A stretch of 64,000 nucleotides of DNA from Pseudoduganella lutea (GCF_004209755.1 NZ_CP035913.1:6200001-6264000), one strand, 5' to 3'; shown: positions 1 to 9,031, numbered from the stretch's first letter. Made by a program: numbers and translations. The notes: generated by a model from the sequence alone, not told the origin.

Positions 1-2085
1 TTCTACAAGAAGACGTTCGACGCGGCGCTGGCGCCGGGCGAGCGGGCGATCCTGCGTTTCGAGGCGGTGATGAACGTGGCCGACGTCTGGCTGAACGGCA
101 AGCACCTGGGCCAGCACCTGGGCGGCTACCTGCCGTTCGCGTTCGATGTGACCGATCTGCTGAAGGCTGGCGGAAAGAACGAAGTCATCGTTCGCGCGAA
201 CAATGAAGATAACGCTATCACCGGCCCGAAGCCGCTGAAGGACCTCGATTTCATCCAGCATGGCGGCATGTACCGCGGCGTCAGCCTGATCACGAAGCCG
301 GCCGTGCACATCACCGATGAAATGCTGGCCGCCACCACGGCGGGCGGCGGCGTGTTCGTCACGTTCCCGCAAGTGGACAAGGCGCAGGCCACCGTGCAGG
401 TGAAGACGGAAGTGGCGAACACCTCGAAGGCCGCGCGCACCGTCACCGTGCGCAACACGCTGGCATGGCAGGGCAAGGAGATCGCCCGCGCGGAACGGAA
501 GGTCACGCTGAAGGCCGGCGAGCGCCGCCACGTGACGATGCCCATGACGGTGGCGCAGCCGAACCTCTGGTCGCCGCAGGCGCCCAACCTGCACGTGCTG
601 GACACGGCCATCGTGGGCGAAGGTGCCGGCGACAGCGTGCAGACGCGCATCGGCATCCGCCGCCTGGCGTTCGACGCCCGCCACAAACTGCTGGTCAACG
701 GCGAACCGGTGCAGCTGCGTGGCGTGAACCGCCACCAGGAATATCCGCATGTGGGCTATGCGCTGTCGCCGCAGGCCGATTACCGCGATGCGCTGCTGAT
801 CAAGAAGTACGGTTTCGACTACATCCGCCTGTCGCACTACCCGCAGTCGCCGGCCTTCATGGCCGCGGCCGACGAACTGGGCCTGCTCGTCATCCCGGGC
901 GTGCCGGGCTGGCAGTACTTCAACAAGAACCCGGCTTTTGCCAAGCAGGTGGTCAAGACCTGCGAGGACATGATCCGCCGCGACCGCAACCACGCCAGCG
1001 TGCTGGCCTGGGAATGCTCGCTGAACGAGACGGACATGCCGGACGCGTTCGTCGACACGCTGCACAAGACCGTGCACGCGGAGTACCCGGGCGAAGGCGC
1101 CTATTCGGTGGGCTGGCTGCCGCGTTCCTATGACATCTACATGCAGGCACGCCAGCACAGGATCGGCGACAAGCATGCGCTGCCGGCCAAGCCGCTGATC
1201 GTGTCCGAGTATGGCGACTGGGAATACTATGCGATGAACGCGGGCTTCAACCAGGGCGCCTGGAGCGACCTGAAGCCGGCCGACCGCTCCAGCCGCCAGT
1301 TGCTGTCGCAGGGCGAAAAGCACCTGCTGCAGCAGGCCGCCAACGTGGCCGAGGCGCATGACGACAACTTCACGACGCCCGCTTTTGCGGATGGCTACTG
1401 GGTCATGTTCGACTATGCGCGCGGCTATGCGCCGGACCTGGAAGCCTCCGGCGCGATGAGCATCGACCGGCTGCCGAAGTTCGCGGCCGAGTTCTTCCGC
1501 TCGCAGCGCAGCCCGGAGCAGGCGAATGCACAGTGGGGCGGCGGCCCGATGGTCTTCATCGCCAGTTACTGGACGCCGGAATCGTCGCCGCGCGTGCGCG
1601 TGTTCACGAATGCGGAGGAAGTGGAGCTGCGCCTGAACGGCAAGACCGTGGCACGCAAGAAAGCCGCGCCATCGTCGACGCACCCGCGCCTGAAACACCC
1701 GCCGGTGGAATTCGACACGGGCGGCTTCCAGTCCGGCGAACTGGTCGCCGTGGCATACACGGGCGGCAAGGTCGTCGCCGAGCACACGGTGCGCACGCCG
1801 GGCGAGCCCGTGAAGCTCGAGGTGGCGCTGGACGAGATGGGCGTGCCGAAGGCCGTCGGCGACCTGGTGTTCGCACGTGCCCGCGTGGTCGACGCGAACG
1901 GCACCACGGTGCCGGCGTCCGGCCAGGCCGTCACGTTCACGGCCGATCCGGGCTATGAAGTGATCCACAGCCCGCAGGCGGTGACCGAGGCCGGCATCGC
2001 CAGCGTGCTGGTGCGCGTGAAGCAGCCGAACGGCACGTTGTCCGCGGCCGCTGGCAAGCTGCAGGGCGCGCTCGCGCCGAAGTAA
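1..2085 (+). CDS. Glycoside hydrolase family 2 protein (beta-galactosidase-like), 5' end missing
   Basis: The frame is open from the first base, so the N-terminus lies outside the window. In-window codons 1-110 resemble the GH2 sugar-binding jelly roll (VWLNGKHLGQHLGGYLPFAF), followed by an Ig-like sandwich to about 215 and a TIM barrel. The barrel holds SLNETD (E343 in window-frame numbering, candidate acid/base) and SEYGDW (E403, candidate nucleophile). The C-terminal 200 residues look like the DUF4982/Big-type beta domains often found in such enzymes. Family knowledge: hydrolysis of beta-galactosides or related glycosides, usually in periplasm or outside the cell. The signal peptide cannot be checked. 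Substrate is not deducible. Confidence 0.88.
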   Translation, partial: FYKKTFDAALAPGERAILRFEAVMNVADVWLNGKHLGQHLGGYLPFAFDVTDLLKAGGKNEVIVRANNEDNAITGPKPLKDLDFIQHGGMYRGVSLITKPAVHITDEMLAATTAGGGVFVTFPQVDKAQATVQVKTEVANTSKAARTVTVRNTLAWQGKEIARAERKVTLKAGERRHVTMPMTVAQPNLWSPQAPNLHVLDTAIVGEGAGDSVQTRIGIRRLAFDARHKLLVNGEPVQLRGVNRHQEYPHVGYALSPQADYRDALLIKKYGFDYIRLSHYPQSPAFMAAADELGLLVIPGVPGWQYFNKNPAFAKQVVKTCEDMIRRDRNHASVLAWECSLNETDMPDAFVDTLHKTVHAEYPGEGAYSVGWLPRSYDIYMQARQHRIGDKHALPAKPLIVSEYGDWEYYAMNAGFNQGAWSDLKPADRSSRQLLSQGEKHLLQQAANVAEAHDDNFTTPAFADGYWVMFDYARGYAPDLEASGAMSIDRLPKFAAEFFRSQRSPEQANAQWGGGPMVFIASYWTPESSPRVRVFTNAEEVELRLNGKTVARKKAAPSSTHPRLKHPPVEFDTGGFQSGELVAVAYTGGKVVAEHTVRTPGEPVKLEVALDEMGVPKAVGDLVFARARVVDANGTTVPASGQAVTFTADPGYEVIHSPQAVTEAGIASVLVRVKQPNGTLSAAAGKLQGALAPK

Positions 2086-2149
2086 AGCACGAAAGACCGG
2101 CGCCTCGCGTTAGCGCCGTTCAGATAAGCCAAACCCACAGGCAGAAGCC

Positions 2150-2176
2150 GGGGTCAGACCCAACGGGTCTGACCCC
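2150..2176. repeat. Extragenic palindrome, GGGGTCAGACCC type
   Basis: A perfect 12-bp inverted repeat: GGGGTCAGACCC (2150-2161), AAC loop, GGGTCTGACCCC (2165-2176). It lies between two convergent genes. There is no T-run directly after it, so it reads as a REP-like element more than a classic terminator, though it may act as one. It shares the GTCNGAC core with the palindromes near 19000, 37980 and 54100. Confidence 0.75.
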
Positions 2177-2209
2177 AGACCTCTGCTTTTGGGCTTAATC
2201 CACAACTGC

Positions 2210-2953
2210 TTATGCGGCGAAGCCGCCGTCGATCAGCAGGTCGGCGCCGGTGACGAAGGCCGCTTCCGGGCTGGCCAGGTAGGCGATCATGCCGGCCACC
2301 TCGTCGGGCTTGCCGTGCCGCGGCAGCGCCATGAGGCTGTGCATCGTGGCGCCGAACTCGGCGTCGGCCGGGTTCATGTCGGTGTCGACGGGGCCCGGCT
2401 GCACATTGTTCACCGTGATACCGCGCGGCCCCAGGTCGCGCGCCATGCCTTTCGCCAGGCCCGTCAGGGCCGATTTGCTCATCGCATACACGGCACCGCC
2501 GGCAAACGGCATGCGCAGCGCATTGGTGCTGCTGACGTTGATGATGCGGCCGCCTTCGCCCATGTGGGCCAGCGCCGCTTCCGACGCCACGAAGACGGCG
2601 CGCACGTTGATGGCCACCGTCTCGTCGAAATCCTCCAGCGAAAATTCCGCCACGTCGCCCAGGCGCAGTACGCCCGCATTGTTGACGAGGATGTCGATGC
2701 GGCCGAACCGTTCGGCCACCGTGTCGATCGCGGCGGTCAGCGCTGCGGCATCGGCGGCGTCGGCCCTGATCGCCAGCGCCGTGCCGCCGGCCGCCTCGAT
2801 CTCGGCCGCCAGCGCTTCGGCGGCGCCGGCCGACGCCGCGTAGCCGATCGCCACGGCCGCGCCGTCGCGTGCCAGCCGGCGTGCCGTGGCCGCGCCGATG
2901 CCGCGCGAACCGCCGTTGATGAAGGCGACTTTGCCGTTCAGCTTCGTGGTCAT
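2210..2953 (-). CDS. SDR family NAD(P)-dependent oxidoreductase
   Basis: 247 aa, the normal size for a classical short-chain dehydrogenase. Visible motifs: nucleotide-binding GGSRGIG near residue 15, NNAG, the catalytic Ser region INVSSTNA, YAMSK carrying the Tyr/Lys pair, and a C-terminal GADLLIDGGFAA. The ATG at 2953 is preceded by AAAGGAA at good spacing, so upstream Met codons are not needed. The gene is divergent from a LysR gene 107 bp away, a common layout in which the LysR protein controls the SDR. Substrate cannot be told from sequence. Confidence 0.93.
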   Translation of the reverse strand: MTTKLNGKVAFINGGSRGIGAATARRLARDGAAVAIGYAASAGAAEALAAEIEAAGGTALAIRADAADAAALTAAIDTVAERFGRIDILVNNAGVLRLGDVAEFSLEDFDETVAINVRAVFVASEAALAHMGEGGRIINVSSTNALRMPFAGGAVYAMSKSALTGLAKGMARDLGPRGITVNNVQPGPVDTDMNPADAEFGATMHSLMALPRHGKPDEVAGMIAYLASPEAAFVTGADLLIDGGFAA

Positions 2954-2996
2954 GATGTGTTCCTTTCGATGAGTGGATGAACCCAGTATGGCCGCG

Positions 2997-3029
2997 CCAA
3001 TTGAATGGCGGTAGCCAATGAATGGCGGT
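2997..3029. promoter_or_regulatory. Direct repeat in SDR/LysR divergent promoter
   Basis: CCAATTGAATGGCGGT (2997-3012) and CCAATGAATGGCGGT (3015-3029) form two nearly identical direct repeats, 18 bp apart, in the 107-bp space between the divergent genes. A TTTAAAAT-like -10 region for the LysR gene follows at about 3048. Inference: binding sites for the LysR protein. No experimental support. Confidence 0.4.
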
Positions 3030-3060
3030 TTCTCTTTCAACCGGTGGTTTAAAATGACCC

Positions 3061-3990
3061 ATGGATACCGAACTGACCAGCTACCTGGACGCCTTTCTCG
3101 CGGCCGGCGAGGAGCGCAGCTTTTCCGCCGCCGCCCGGCGCCTCGGGTTGACGCCCGCTGCCGTCAGCAAAAGCGTGGCGCGCCTGGAAACGCGGCTGGG
3201 CGTGCGCCTGTTCCAGCGCAGCACGCGCAGCCTGGCGCTCACCACCGATGGCGAGCGGCTGTATGCGCAGGTGGGGCTGCCCCGGCGCGACATCGGCGAC
3301 GCGCTTGCCGCGTTACGGCAAGGCGCTGGCGAGCCGGCCGGCACGCTGAAGGTGTCGCTTGCGCACGCGGTGGGCCGCGACTACGTGGTACCGCTGCTGG
3401 CACCGTTCGTGCGGCGCTATCCGGCCGTGGTGCCCGACCTGCATTTCGACAATCGCCAGGTGGATCTCGTGGCAGAAGGATTCGACGTGGCGATCGGCGG
3501 CGGCATCGCGTTGACCGAAGGCGTGGTGGCGCGCGAACTGGCCCGCGTGCGGCTCGTGCTCGCGGCAGCGCCGTCCTACCTGGAGGCCAATCCTCCGCCG
3601 GAAGGGCCCGGTGACCTGGCGCGCCACCAGGCCGTGGTGCGCCGGTCGCTCGATTCGGGCCGGCTGCTGCCCTGGCAGCTGTACCACCGCGACGGGGTCC
3701 AGGTGCTGGCGACGGCGCGTGCGGTCGCGGCGATGAACGATCCCGAAGCCATGGCCCACGCCGCCGCCCGCGGCATGGGCATCGCGCTGCTGCCCCTGGC
3801 GCATGCGCTGCCGTTGCTCGACAGCGGGGCGCTGGTGCGCGTGTTGCCGGAATGGGATGGCGGCCTGCGCACGCTGTCGGTCTATTACACGAGCAGGAAG
3901 CTGTTGCCCGCGAAGGTGCGGGTGTTCATCGACTTCCTCGTCGATCATTTTCGCGATGGCGGCCTGGCGGCGCGGCTCGCCGGATCGTGA
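3061..3990 (+). CDS. LysR family transcriptional regulator
   Basis: 309 aa, typical LTTR length. Winged HTH in residues 5-65 (FSAAARRLGLTPAAVSKSVARLE) and a substrate-binding effector domain from about 90. The pattern with LFQRSTRSLALTTDGERLY places it in the CrgA/AaeR-like group. It is transcribed away from the SDR gene and probably regulates it and itself through the repeats at 2997-3029. Effector unknown. Nothing is broken. Confidence 0.93.
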   Translation: MDTELTSYLDAFLAAGEERSFSAAARRLGLTPAAVSKSVARLETRLGVRLFQRSTRSLALTTDGERLYAQVGLPRRDIGDALAALRQGAGEPAGTLKVSLAHAVGRDYVVPLLAPFVRRYPAVVPDLHFDNRQVDLVAEGFDVAIGGGIALTEGVVARELARVRLVLAAAPSYLEANPPPEGPGDLARHQAVVRRSLDSGRLLPWQLYHRDGVQVLATARAVAAMNDPEAMAHAAARGMGIALLPLAHALPLLDSGALVRVLPEWDGGLRTLSVYYTSRKLLPAKVRVFIDFLVDHFRDGGLAARLAGS

Positions 3991-4254
3991 CGTAGGCACG
4001 GGAAGTAAACCGAACGCTCGTGCGTGACATTCGGAGAGAATTCGTGCGAATTGTCGAGTGTTGCTGGAGGTTGGTAACGATATGCGCGCGAAAGACGGCG
4101 TAATGTGTCACATGCAAGCGACAGATTGTGAAAACATCTAGCTGAAGAAACTTTACGTGCGGCAATTGCTTGCGGATAATGGGTTCACGGCGCGCAGGAT
4201 CGGCGCCGGTCCGCCGCCAGGTGGATCTTGCCCACCTCGCCATCAGGACCCCGC
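3991..4254 (+). promoter_or_regulatory. Intergenic region with candidate promoter for the chemoreceptor
   Basis: 264 bp, noticeably AT-richer than the flanking genes. GCGGATAA at 4172-4179 matches 7 of 8 positions of the FliA (sigma-28) -10 element GCCGATAA, but the -35 side is poor. The same bases also read as a sigma-70 pair, TTTACG (4152-4157), 17 bp, GATAAT (4175-4180). Either would start transcription about 65 bp before the chemoreceptor ATG. No other structure seen. Confidence 0.35.
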
Positions 4255-5964
4255 ATGAACAGCTCCGTACTCGCCCAGCCCGCTACCGAACAAGATCGCC
4301 ACGCCGACGCCCTCGCCATCAGCGGCGCGCTGAACCGCGTGCAGGCCATCATCGAATTCCGCCTCGATGGCACGATCCTCCATGCCAACGAGAATTTCCT
4401 GAGCACGCTGGGCTATACGCTGGACGAAGTGGTGGGCCGCCACCATTCGATGTTCTGCGCGCCGGACTACGTGCGGTCGGCCGAGTACGATGCCTTCTGG
4501 GCCGGCCTGCGCCGCGGCGAGTTCGAACGCGCGCAATACCGCCGCATCGGCAAGGGTGGCCGCGATGTGTGGATCGAAGCATCCTACAACCCGATCCTCG
4601 ACACCGATGGCAAGCCGTTCAAGGTGATCAAGTTCGCCTGCGACATCACGGCCTACAAGAAGCGCGCCAATGAACACGCGGGTCTCGTCGGCGCCATCGA
4701 CAAGGCGCAGGCGGTCGTCGAGTTCGACATGCACGGCGTGGTGCTCAATGCCAACGAGAACTTCCTTGCCGTGATGGGCTATGAACTGGGCGATATCCAG
4801 GGCGAGCACCACCGCGTGTTCTGCGAGGACGATTACGCTTCCAGCCTGGAATACCGCAAGTTCTGGCAAAAGCTCAACCGCGGCGAGTTCGACGCCGGCC
4901 GCTACAAGCGCATCGGCGCCAACGGCCGCGCGGTCTGGATCCAGGCCACGTACAACCCCATCTTCGACCTCGACGGCAAGCCGTACAAGGTGGTGAAGTT
5001 CGCCACCGACATCACGGCGCAGGTGGCCCTCGAAGCGGAAGTCGAACGCAAGAGCGAAGAGGAGCGCCGCAAGGTGGCGCTGCTGCTCGCGCAGGTGGAA
5101 CGGGCCGCGCACGGCGACCTGACCGGCACGCTCGACATGTCCGGCAGCGAACCGATCGACCAGTTGGGCGCCGGCGTCGGCAAGATGATCGCCGACCTGC
5201 GCGGCGTGATCGCGCACGTGGTCTCCGAAGTGTCGCGCCTGTCGTCGTCGGCCGGAACGATCGCCGAGCGGTCGAACCTGGTGGCCGGCGGCGCGCAGGC
5301 GCTCGGCGCCACGGTAGAAGAGATGAATGCATCGGTCGACGGCCTCACCGCGTCGATCACCACGATCGCGCGCGGCGCGGGCGAAGCCAACTCGCTGGCG
5401 CAAAGCACGAAGGAAGCCGCCGAGACGGGTGCGAAGGCGGTGGCCCGATCGATCGAGGCGATGGCGCTGATCAACCAGTCCTCCGAAGACATCAGCGAGA
5501 TCGTCAAGGTGATCGGCGAGATCGCCAGCCAGACCAATATGCTGGCATTCAACGCCGCGATCGAGGCGGCACGCGCCGGCGAACATGGCCTGGGCTTCTC
5601 GGTCGTGGCCGACGAGGTGCGCAAGCTCGCCGAGCGTTCGTCCCAGGCCACCAAGGAAATCTCCAAGCTGATCGCGGAGTCTGTCAAGCGCGTGGCGCAG
5701 GGCAGCGAGATCTCGCGCCAGGCCAGCGATGCGTTCGACCGCATCGCCAGCGGCGTGGAACGCACGTCGCTGGCGATCGGCGACATTTCGGCCTCCGTCA
5801 ACGAACAGTCGCTGTCGGCGCGTGAAGTGGCGGTGGCGATCAACCATATCGCCGAGGAATCGGAAAAGTCCGCCGGCTCCTGCGACAGCATCGCCGTGCA
5901 GACCGATGAACTGAACCGCACCGCGTCGGAGCTGAACCAGACCGTCTCGGGCTTCACCGTCTGA
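4255..5964 (+). CDS. Soluble methyl-accepting chemotaxis protein with two PAS domains
   Basis: 569 aa from the ATG at 4255; an in-frame TTG at 4228 is possible but less likely. Two PAS domains, residues about 15-130 and 140-250, each contain a NANENFL motif and a C-terminal cap with YNPI. They are duplicates of each other. The MCP signalling domain (290-560) carries the hairpin tip around [20 protein letters not shown]. No transmembrane segment is visible, so this is a cytoplasmic receptor, comparable in layout to BdlA/Aer2-type sensors. The next gene, 10 bp downstream, is a triple CheW protein, suggesting one signalling unit. PAS ligand (haem, flavin, other) unknown. Confidence 0.93.
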   Translation: MNSSVLAQPATEQDRHADALAISGALNRVQAIIEFRLDGTILHANENFLSTLGYTLDEVVGRHHSMFCAPDYVRSAEYDAFWAGLRRGEFERAQYRRIGKGGRDVWIEASYNPILDTDGKPFKVIKFACDITAYKKRANEHAGLVGAIDKAQAVVEFDMHGVVLNANENFLAVMGYELGDIQGEHHRVFCEDDYASSLEYRKFWQKLNRGEFDAGRYKRIGANGRAVWIQATYNPIFDLDGKPYKVVKFATDITAQVALEAEVERKSEEERRKVALLLAQVERAAHGDLTGTLDMSGSEPIDQLGAGVGKMIADLRGVIAHVVSEVSRLSSSAGTIAERSNLVAGGAQALGATVEEMNASVDGLTASITTIARGAGEANSLAQSTKEAAETGAKAVARSIEAMALINQSSEDISEIVKVIGEIASQTNMLAFNAAIEAARAGEHGLGFSVVADEVRKLAERSSQATKEISKLIAESVKRVAQGSEISRQASDAFDRIASGVERTSLAIGDISASVNEQSLSAREVAVAINHIAEESEKSAGSCDSIAVQTDELNRTASELNQTVSGFTV

Positions 5965-5974
5965 GCGGCCGGTC

Positions 5975-7543
5975 ATGCAGACGCTCGACATGACGCCCGC
6001 GGCCGCGGCGGCAGCCATCGACGCGGCCCGCGCCACGGCCGCGCGAGCCCTGGCCGACGCGGCGGGGCTGGAGCTGTTCGGCTCCTTCCACCTGGGCGGC
6101 GAGGAATTCGCGCTGCCGGCGCTGGCACTTCGGGAAGTGGTCGCCTACCCGGAACGCGTGACCCGCATGCCGCTGTCGCCAGCCTGCCTGGAAGGCATCT
6201 TCACGCTGCGCGGCACGGCCATCCCGATCGTCAACCTGGCGCGCATCTTCGACCCGCAGGCGCCGGGCGCCGGCGCGCACCAGAAGATCGCCATCCTCGA
6301 CCATGAGGACGTGCTCGTGGGCCTCGTATTCGACGCCACGGGCGAGGTGCTGCGCGTGCGCCCCGAACAGCGCAGCATCGTCAGCCAGGGCGCCGGCCGG
6401 CAAGCCGTCATCGGCGGCACGATCCTGCTGGAACATGGTGGACAGGAAGCGGAATCCAGGCTGCTCCAGGTGCTGGTACCCGATGCGCTGGTTCGCATCG
6501 ACAACGTGCCGCAGGTGCGTTCCATGTCGTCCGCCACGCGGGCCGCCGAACGGGCGCGCTTCCTGCGCCATGCCGAGGCGCGCAAGTGCCTGTGCTTCAA
6601 CGCCGGCGGCACGTCGTTCGCGTTCGCGATGGCGGCCGTGCAGGAGATCATCGACGTCCCCGAGCTGCGCACGTCCGTCATGATGGGGCCCCTGTGCAAG
6701 GGCTGGATCAACTTCCGTGGCCGCGCCGTGGGCATCGTCGATTTCGCCGCGCTGGTGGGCTGCGACGGCACCGTGGCGAACGATGCCGACCGGCGCATCC
6801 TCGTTGCCCGCATCGGCGACGAGCTGCTGGGCTTCCTGGTCGATTCGGTCGACACGATCATGCCGTATTTCGATGGCGACGTGCTGCCGATCCCGCTGCT
6901 CGGCACGCGGCGCGGCGCCATGTTCCGCGGCTGCCTGCCGCGCCAGGATGGGCCGGACACCTTGTTCCTCGACCATGCCAATGTGCTGAGCGACGCGGAA
7001 CTGGCCGAGGTGTGCGCCGGCCACCGACGCATCTACCAGGACGACGCGGCGCGGGAAGCCGGCAGTGACGCAAGCCGCGCGGCAACGCGCCGGCAGGTGT
7101 ACCTGGCGTTCGAGCTGGGCAGCCCATGGGCGACCGACATCGGCCAGGTGCGCGAGATCATTCCCTGCGCGCCCGGCATGGTGCGCCCGCCGGGTGCGCC
7201 GGCCTGCGTGCAGGGCATGCTGAACCTGCGCCAGCGCATGATCGCGGTCATCGACCTGCGCCGGCTGTACGGCATGCCGCCACTGGACGACACGGCCGAC
7301 TGCAAGATCCTCGTGCTGGAACGGGGCAGCGAACGCTATGGCGTGATCGTCGACCGTGTCGACAGCATCGTCCATTTGCCGGCCAGCGCGCGGCGTCCGT
7401 CGCCGAAGTTGCTGCGCGCCGGTGGCATCGCCGACATGCGCTGCGACGTCAGCGAGGTGCTGGAACTGCCCGATGGGGCCGTGAAAAGCCTGTTCGAGCG
7501 CGAAGCGTTCTTCGTCACGCTGGAACGGGCGCTGGCCGTCTGA
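5975..7543 (+). CDS. Chemotaxis coupling protein with three CheW domains
   Basis: 522 aa, against about 160 aa for ordinary CheW. Three CheW-type SH3-like units can be read at roughly residues 35-175, 205-345 and 370-515. Each has a hydrophobic start and an INLRG-like element: LRGTAIPIVNLARIF, FRGRAVGIVDFAALV, LRQRMIAVIDLRRLY. No kinase, REC or methyltransferase domain is present. CheW couples receptors to CheA. A three-unit version could bridge several receptors or kinases. It lies 10 bp after the soluble receptor gene and is surely cotranscribed. No cheA, cheR or cheB is in the window, so the partners are elsewhere. Confidence 0.9.
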   Translation: MQTLDMTPAAAAAAIDAARATAARALADAAGLELFGSFHLGGEEFALPALALREVVAYPERVTRMPLSPACLEGIFTLRGTAIPIVNLARIFDPQAPGAGAHQKIAILDHEDVLVGLVFDATGEVLRVRPEQRSIVSQGAGRQAVIGGTILLEHGGQEAESRLLQVLVPDALVRIDNVPQVRSMSSATRAAERARFLRHAEARKCLCFNAGGTSFAFAMAAVQEIIDVPELRTSVMMGPLCKGWINFRGRAVGIVDFAALVGCDGTVANDADRRILVARIGDELLGFLVDSVDTIMPYFDGDVLPIPLLGTRRGAMFRGCLPRQDGPDTLFLDHANVLSDAELAEVCAGHRRIYQDDAAREAGSDASRAATRRQVYLAFELGSPWATDIGQVREIIPCAPGMVRPPGAPACVQGMLNLRQRMIAVIDLRRLYGMPPLDDTADCKILVLERGSERYGVIVDRVDSIVHLPASARRPSPKLLRAGGIADMRCDVSEVLELPDGAVKSLFEREAFFVTLERALAV

Positions 7544-7627
7544 CGACCTGCGGCTTCCGCGGGCGGCATCGGCAAGGCCGCCTATCAAGTACACTGCTCG
7601 CGAACCGAACCTTCGCTGACCGAGCAG

Positions 7628-8695
7628 ATGACGAAAAAAGACGACAAGCAGAACCTTCCGCCGGTGCAGGTGCCGGCACCTGCACCGGCGCGCCGCCTCA
7701 CCATCAAGGACGTGGCGCTGGCCGCCGGCGTGTCGCTGACGACCGTATCCCATGCGCTCAACGACCGCGGCTATGTCGATCCGGATACCCGGGCCAGGGT
7801 GAAGCGCGTCGCCACGGAACTGGGCTACCGCCCGAACCTGCGCGCCCAGCGCCTGCGCACCGGCAAGGCCAACAGCATCGCGCTGCTGTCGTCGATGCCG
7901 TTCGCCGTGGCGGGTGGTTCCTCCCGGCTCGGTTTCATGATGGAAGTGGCCGCCGTGGCGGCCGAGGCGGCGATGCAACGGGGCCAGGCCCTGATCCTCG
8001 TGCCGAACCTGGAAGGATCGAAGCAGCTCATCGACGAACTCGATATCGATGGTGCGCTCGTCGTGGAACCCGTGGCCGACGATCCCCAGATCCGCCGCCT
8101 CAGGGAGCGCGGTGTCGCCGTCGTGTCGATCGGCCGGGTCGTGGACGAGACGCTGCCGATCCCGCAGGTCGACCTGCAGAGCGCCGTGGCCGGCGAGCTG
8201 CTGCTGGAACACCTGCGCACGCAGGGCGCGCGCCACATCGCGCTGCTGGTCGGCTCGCAGAACCGGCATTCCTACCAGGAGATGGAGCGGGTGTACACCG
8301 CGTTCATCCGGCGCCACCGCCTGCCCAAAATGGTGGCCAAGGCCGACGAATACGGCGGCGAGGAGGCCGGGCGGGCCGCCTGCCATGAACTGCTCGCCGA
8401 CTTTCCCGCCATCGATGCGATCTGCGTGCCGGTGGATGCCTTTGCGTCCGGCGCGATCACGGCGCTCAACGAGATGGGCCGTGCCGTACCCGGCGACGTG
8501 ATGGTGGCGACGCGCTATGACGGCCTGCGGGCACGCAATGCCGTGCCGCCGCTCACGGCGGTCAACCTGCACCTCGAACAGGTGTCGGCGCTGGCCGTCG
8601 AGCTGCTGTTCCAGCACATCAATGGCGACAATGGCCAGCGCACCGTCTGCGGTCCCACGCCGGACCTCGTACCGCGGCGCTCCTCCCGGGCCTGA
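7628..8695 (+). CDS. LacI family transcriptional regulator
   Basis: 355 aa. The N-terminal LacI HTH is clear: LTIKDVALAAGVSLTTVSHA with the hinge helix at LGYRPNLRAQRLRTG. A periplasmic-binding-protein-like effector domain occupies residues 85-340. The tail PRRSSRA is normal for the family. Two near-identical palindromes lie in the 336 bp between this gene and the permease (8802-8821, 8912-8931) and are the natural targets. Inferred role: repressor of the downstream nucleobase-uptake and deamination genes, possibly sensing a purine or related compound. Confidence 0.93.
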   Translation: MTKKDDKQNLPPVQVPAPAPARRLTIKDVALAAGVSLTTVSHALNDRGYVDPDTRARVKRVATELGYRPNLRAQRLRTGKANSIALLSSMPFAVAGGSSRLGFMMEVAAVAAEAAMQRGQALILVPNLEGSKQLIDELDIDGALVVEPVADDPQIRRLRERGVAVVSIGRVVDETLPIPQVDLQSAVAGELLLEHLRTQGARHIALLVGSQNRHSYQEMERVYTAFIRRHRLPKMVAKADEYGGEEAGRAACHELLADFPAIDAICVPVDAFASGAITALNEMGRAVPGDVMVATRYDGLRARNAVPPLTAVNLHLEQVSALAVELLFQHINGDNGQRTVCGPTPDLVPRRSSRA

Positions 8696-8773
8696 GGCCT
8701 GCCCGATGCCGGGCTGCACCTCCACGGCTGTTGCTGTTTTCTTACAACCGCACGGCGACCGGCGATGGAACGC

Positions 8774-8802
8774 TTGCACACGCCGCTGGCTTCACCTACA
8801 CT
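8774..8802 (+). promoter_or_regulatory. Predicted sigma-70 promoter of the permease operon
   Basis: TTGCAC (8774-8779), a 17-bp spacer, and TACACT (8797-8802). The first palindromic operator starts on the last base of the -10 element, placing it over the transcription start. This is the classical position for LacI-type repression. It would give a long leader, as the start codon is at 9032. Confidence 0.5.
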
Positions 8803-8821
8803 TCCCAAAACGATTTGGGAA
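8802..8821. promoter_or_regulatory. LacI-type operator 1
   Basis: TTCCCAAAACGATTTGGGAA: two perfect 8-bp arms around ACGA. It has the central CG and length expected for a LacI-family operator. The inner 16 bp are identical to the second site 110 bp downstream. Its position over the predicted start site favours a repression role. Confidence 0.7.
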
Positions 8822-8846
8822 AAGTGCCATGAACACCTGCCGGGCT

Positions 8847-8867
8847 GCCGCCATTGCAATTGGCGGC
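8847..8867 (+). other. Hairpin between the two operators
   Basis: GCCGCCA (8847-8853), a 7-nt loop, TGGCGGC (8861-8867): a perfect 7-bp stem in the long leader. A run of eight T follows only about 30 nt later (8897-8904), too far for a standard terminator. It could be part of an attenuator, or simply leader structure. Confidence 0.35.
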
Positions 8868-8911
8868 TCGACAGGCTTCGTTCACGGCAGCCGGTCTTTT
8901 TTTTCGACGCA

Positions 8912-8931
8912 GCCCCAAAACGATTTGGGGC
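8912..8931. promoter_or_regulatory. LacI-type operator 2
   Basis: GCCCCAAAACGATTTGGGGC: perfect 8-bp arms around ACGA, sharing 16 central bases with the site at 8802-8821. The centre-to-centre distance is 110 bp, about 10.5 helical turns. This fits cooperative binding by a looped tetramer, or a second roadblock site in the leader. Confidence 0.7.
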
Positions 8932-9031
8932 GAGCCCGGAAGGTCGCAGCAGCATGCCGCAGAGCAGGCGCCGCCACCGATCGCCGGGCCGCCCGACGCC
9001 AGTGAAGTGACCAACAACCATGGAGACAGAC

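Noticed and set aside
5954..8779. A 941-codon open frame antisense to the CheW and LacI genes
   Set aside because: Same GC effect; composition is Arg/His/Gln-rich and it covers two well-supported genes.
8829..9005. A possible leader peptide of 58 codons between the LacI-type operators
   Set aside because: The ATG has no ribosome site, the sequence crosses operator 2 and looks random. The region is better explained as regulatory leader.
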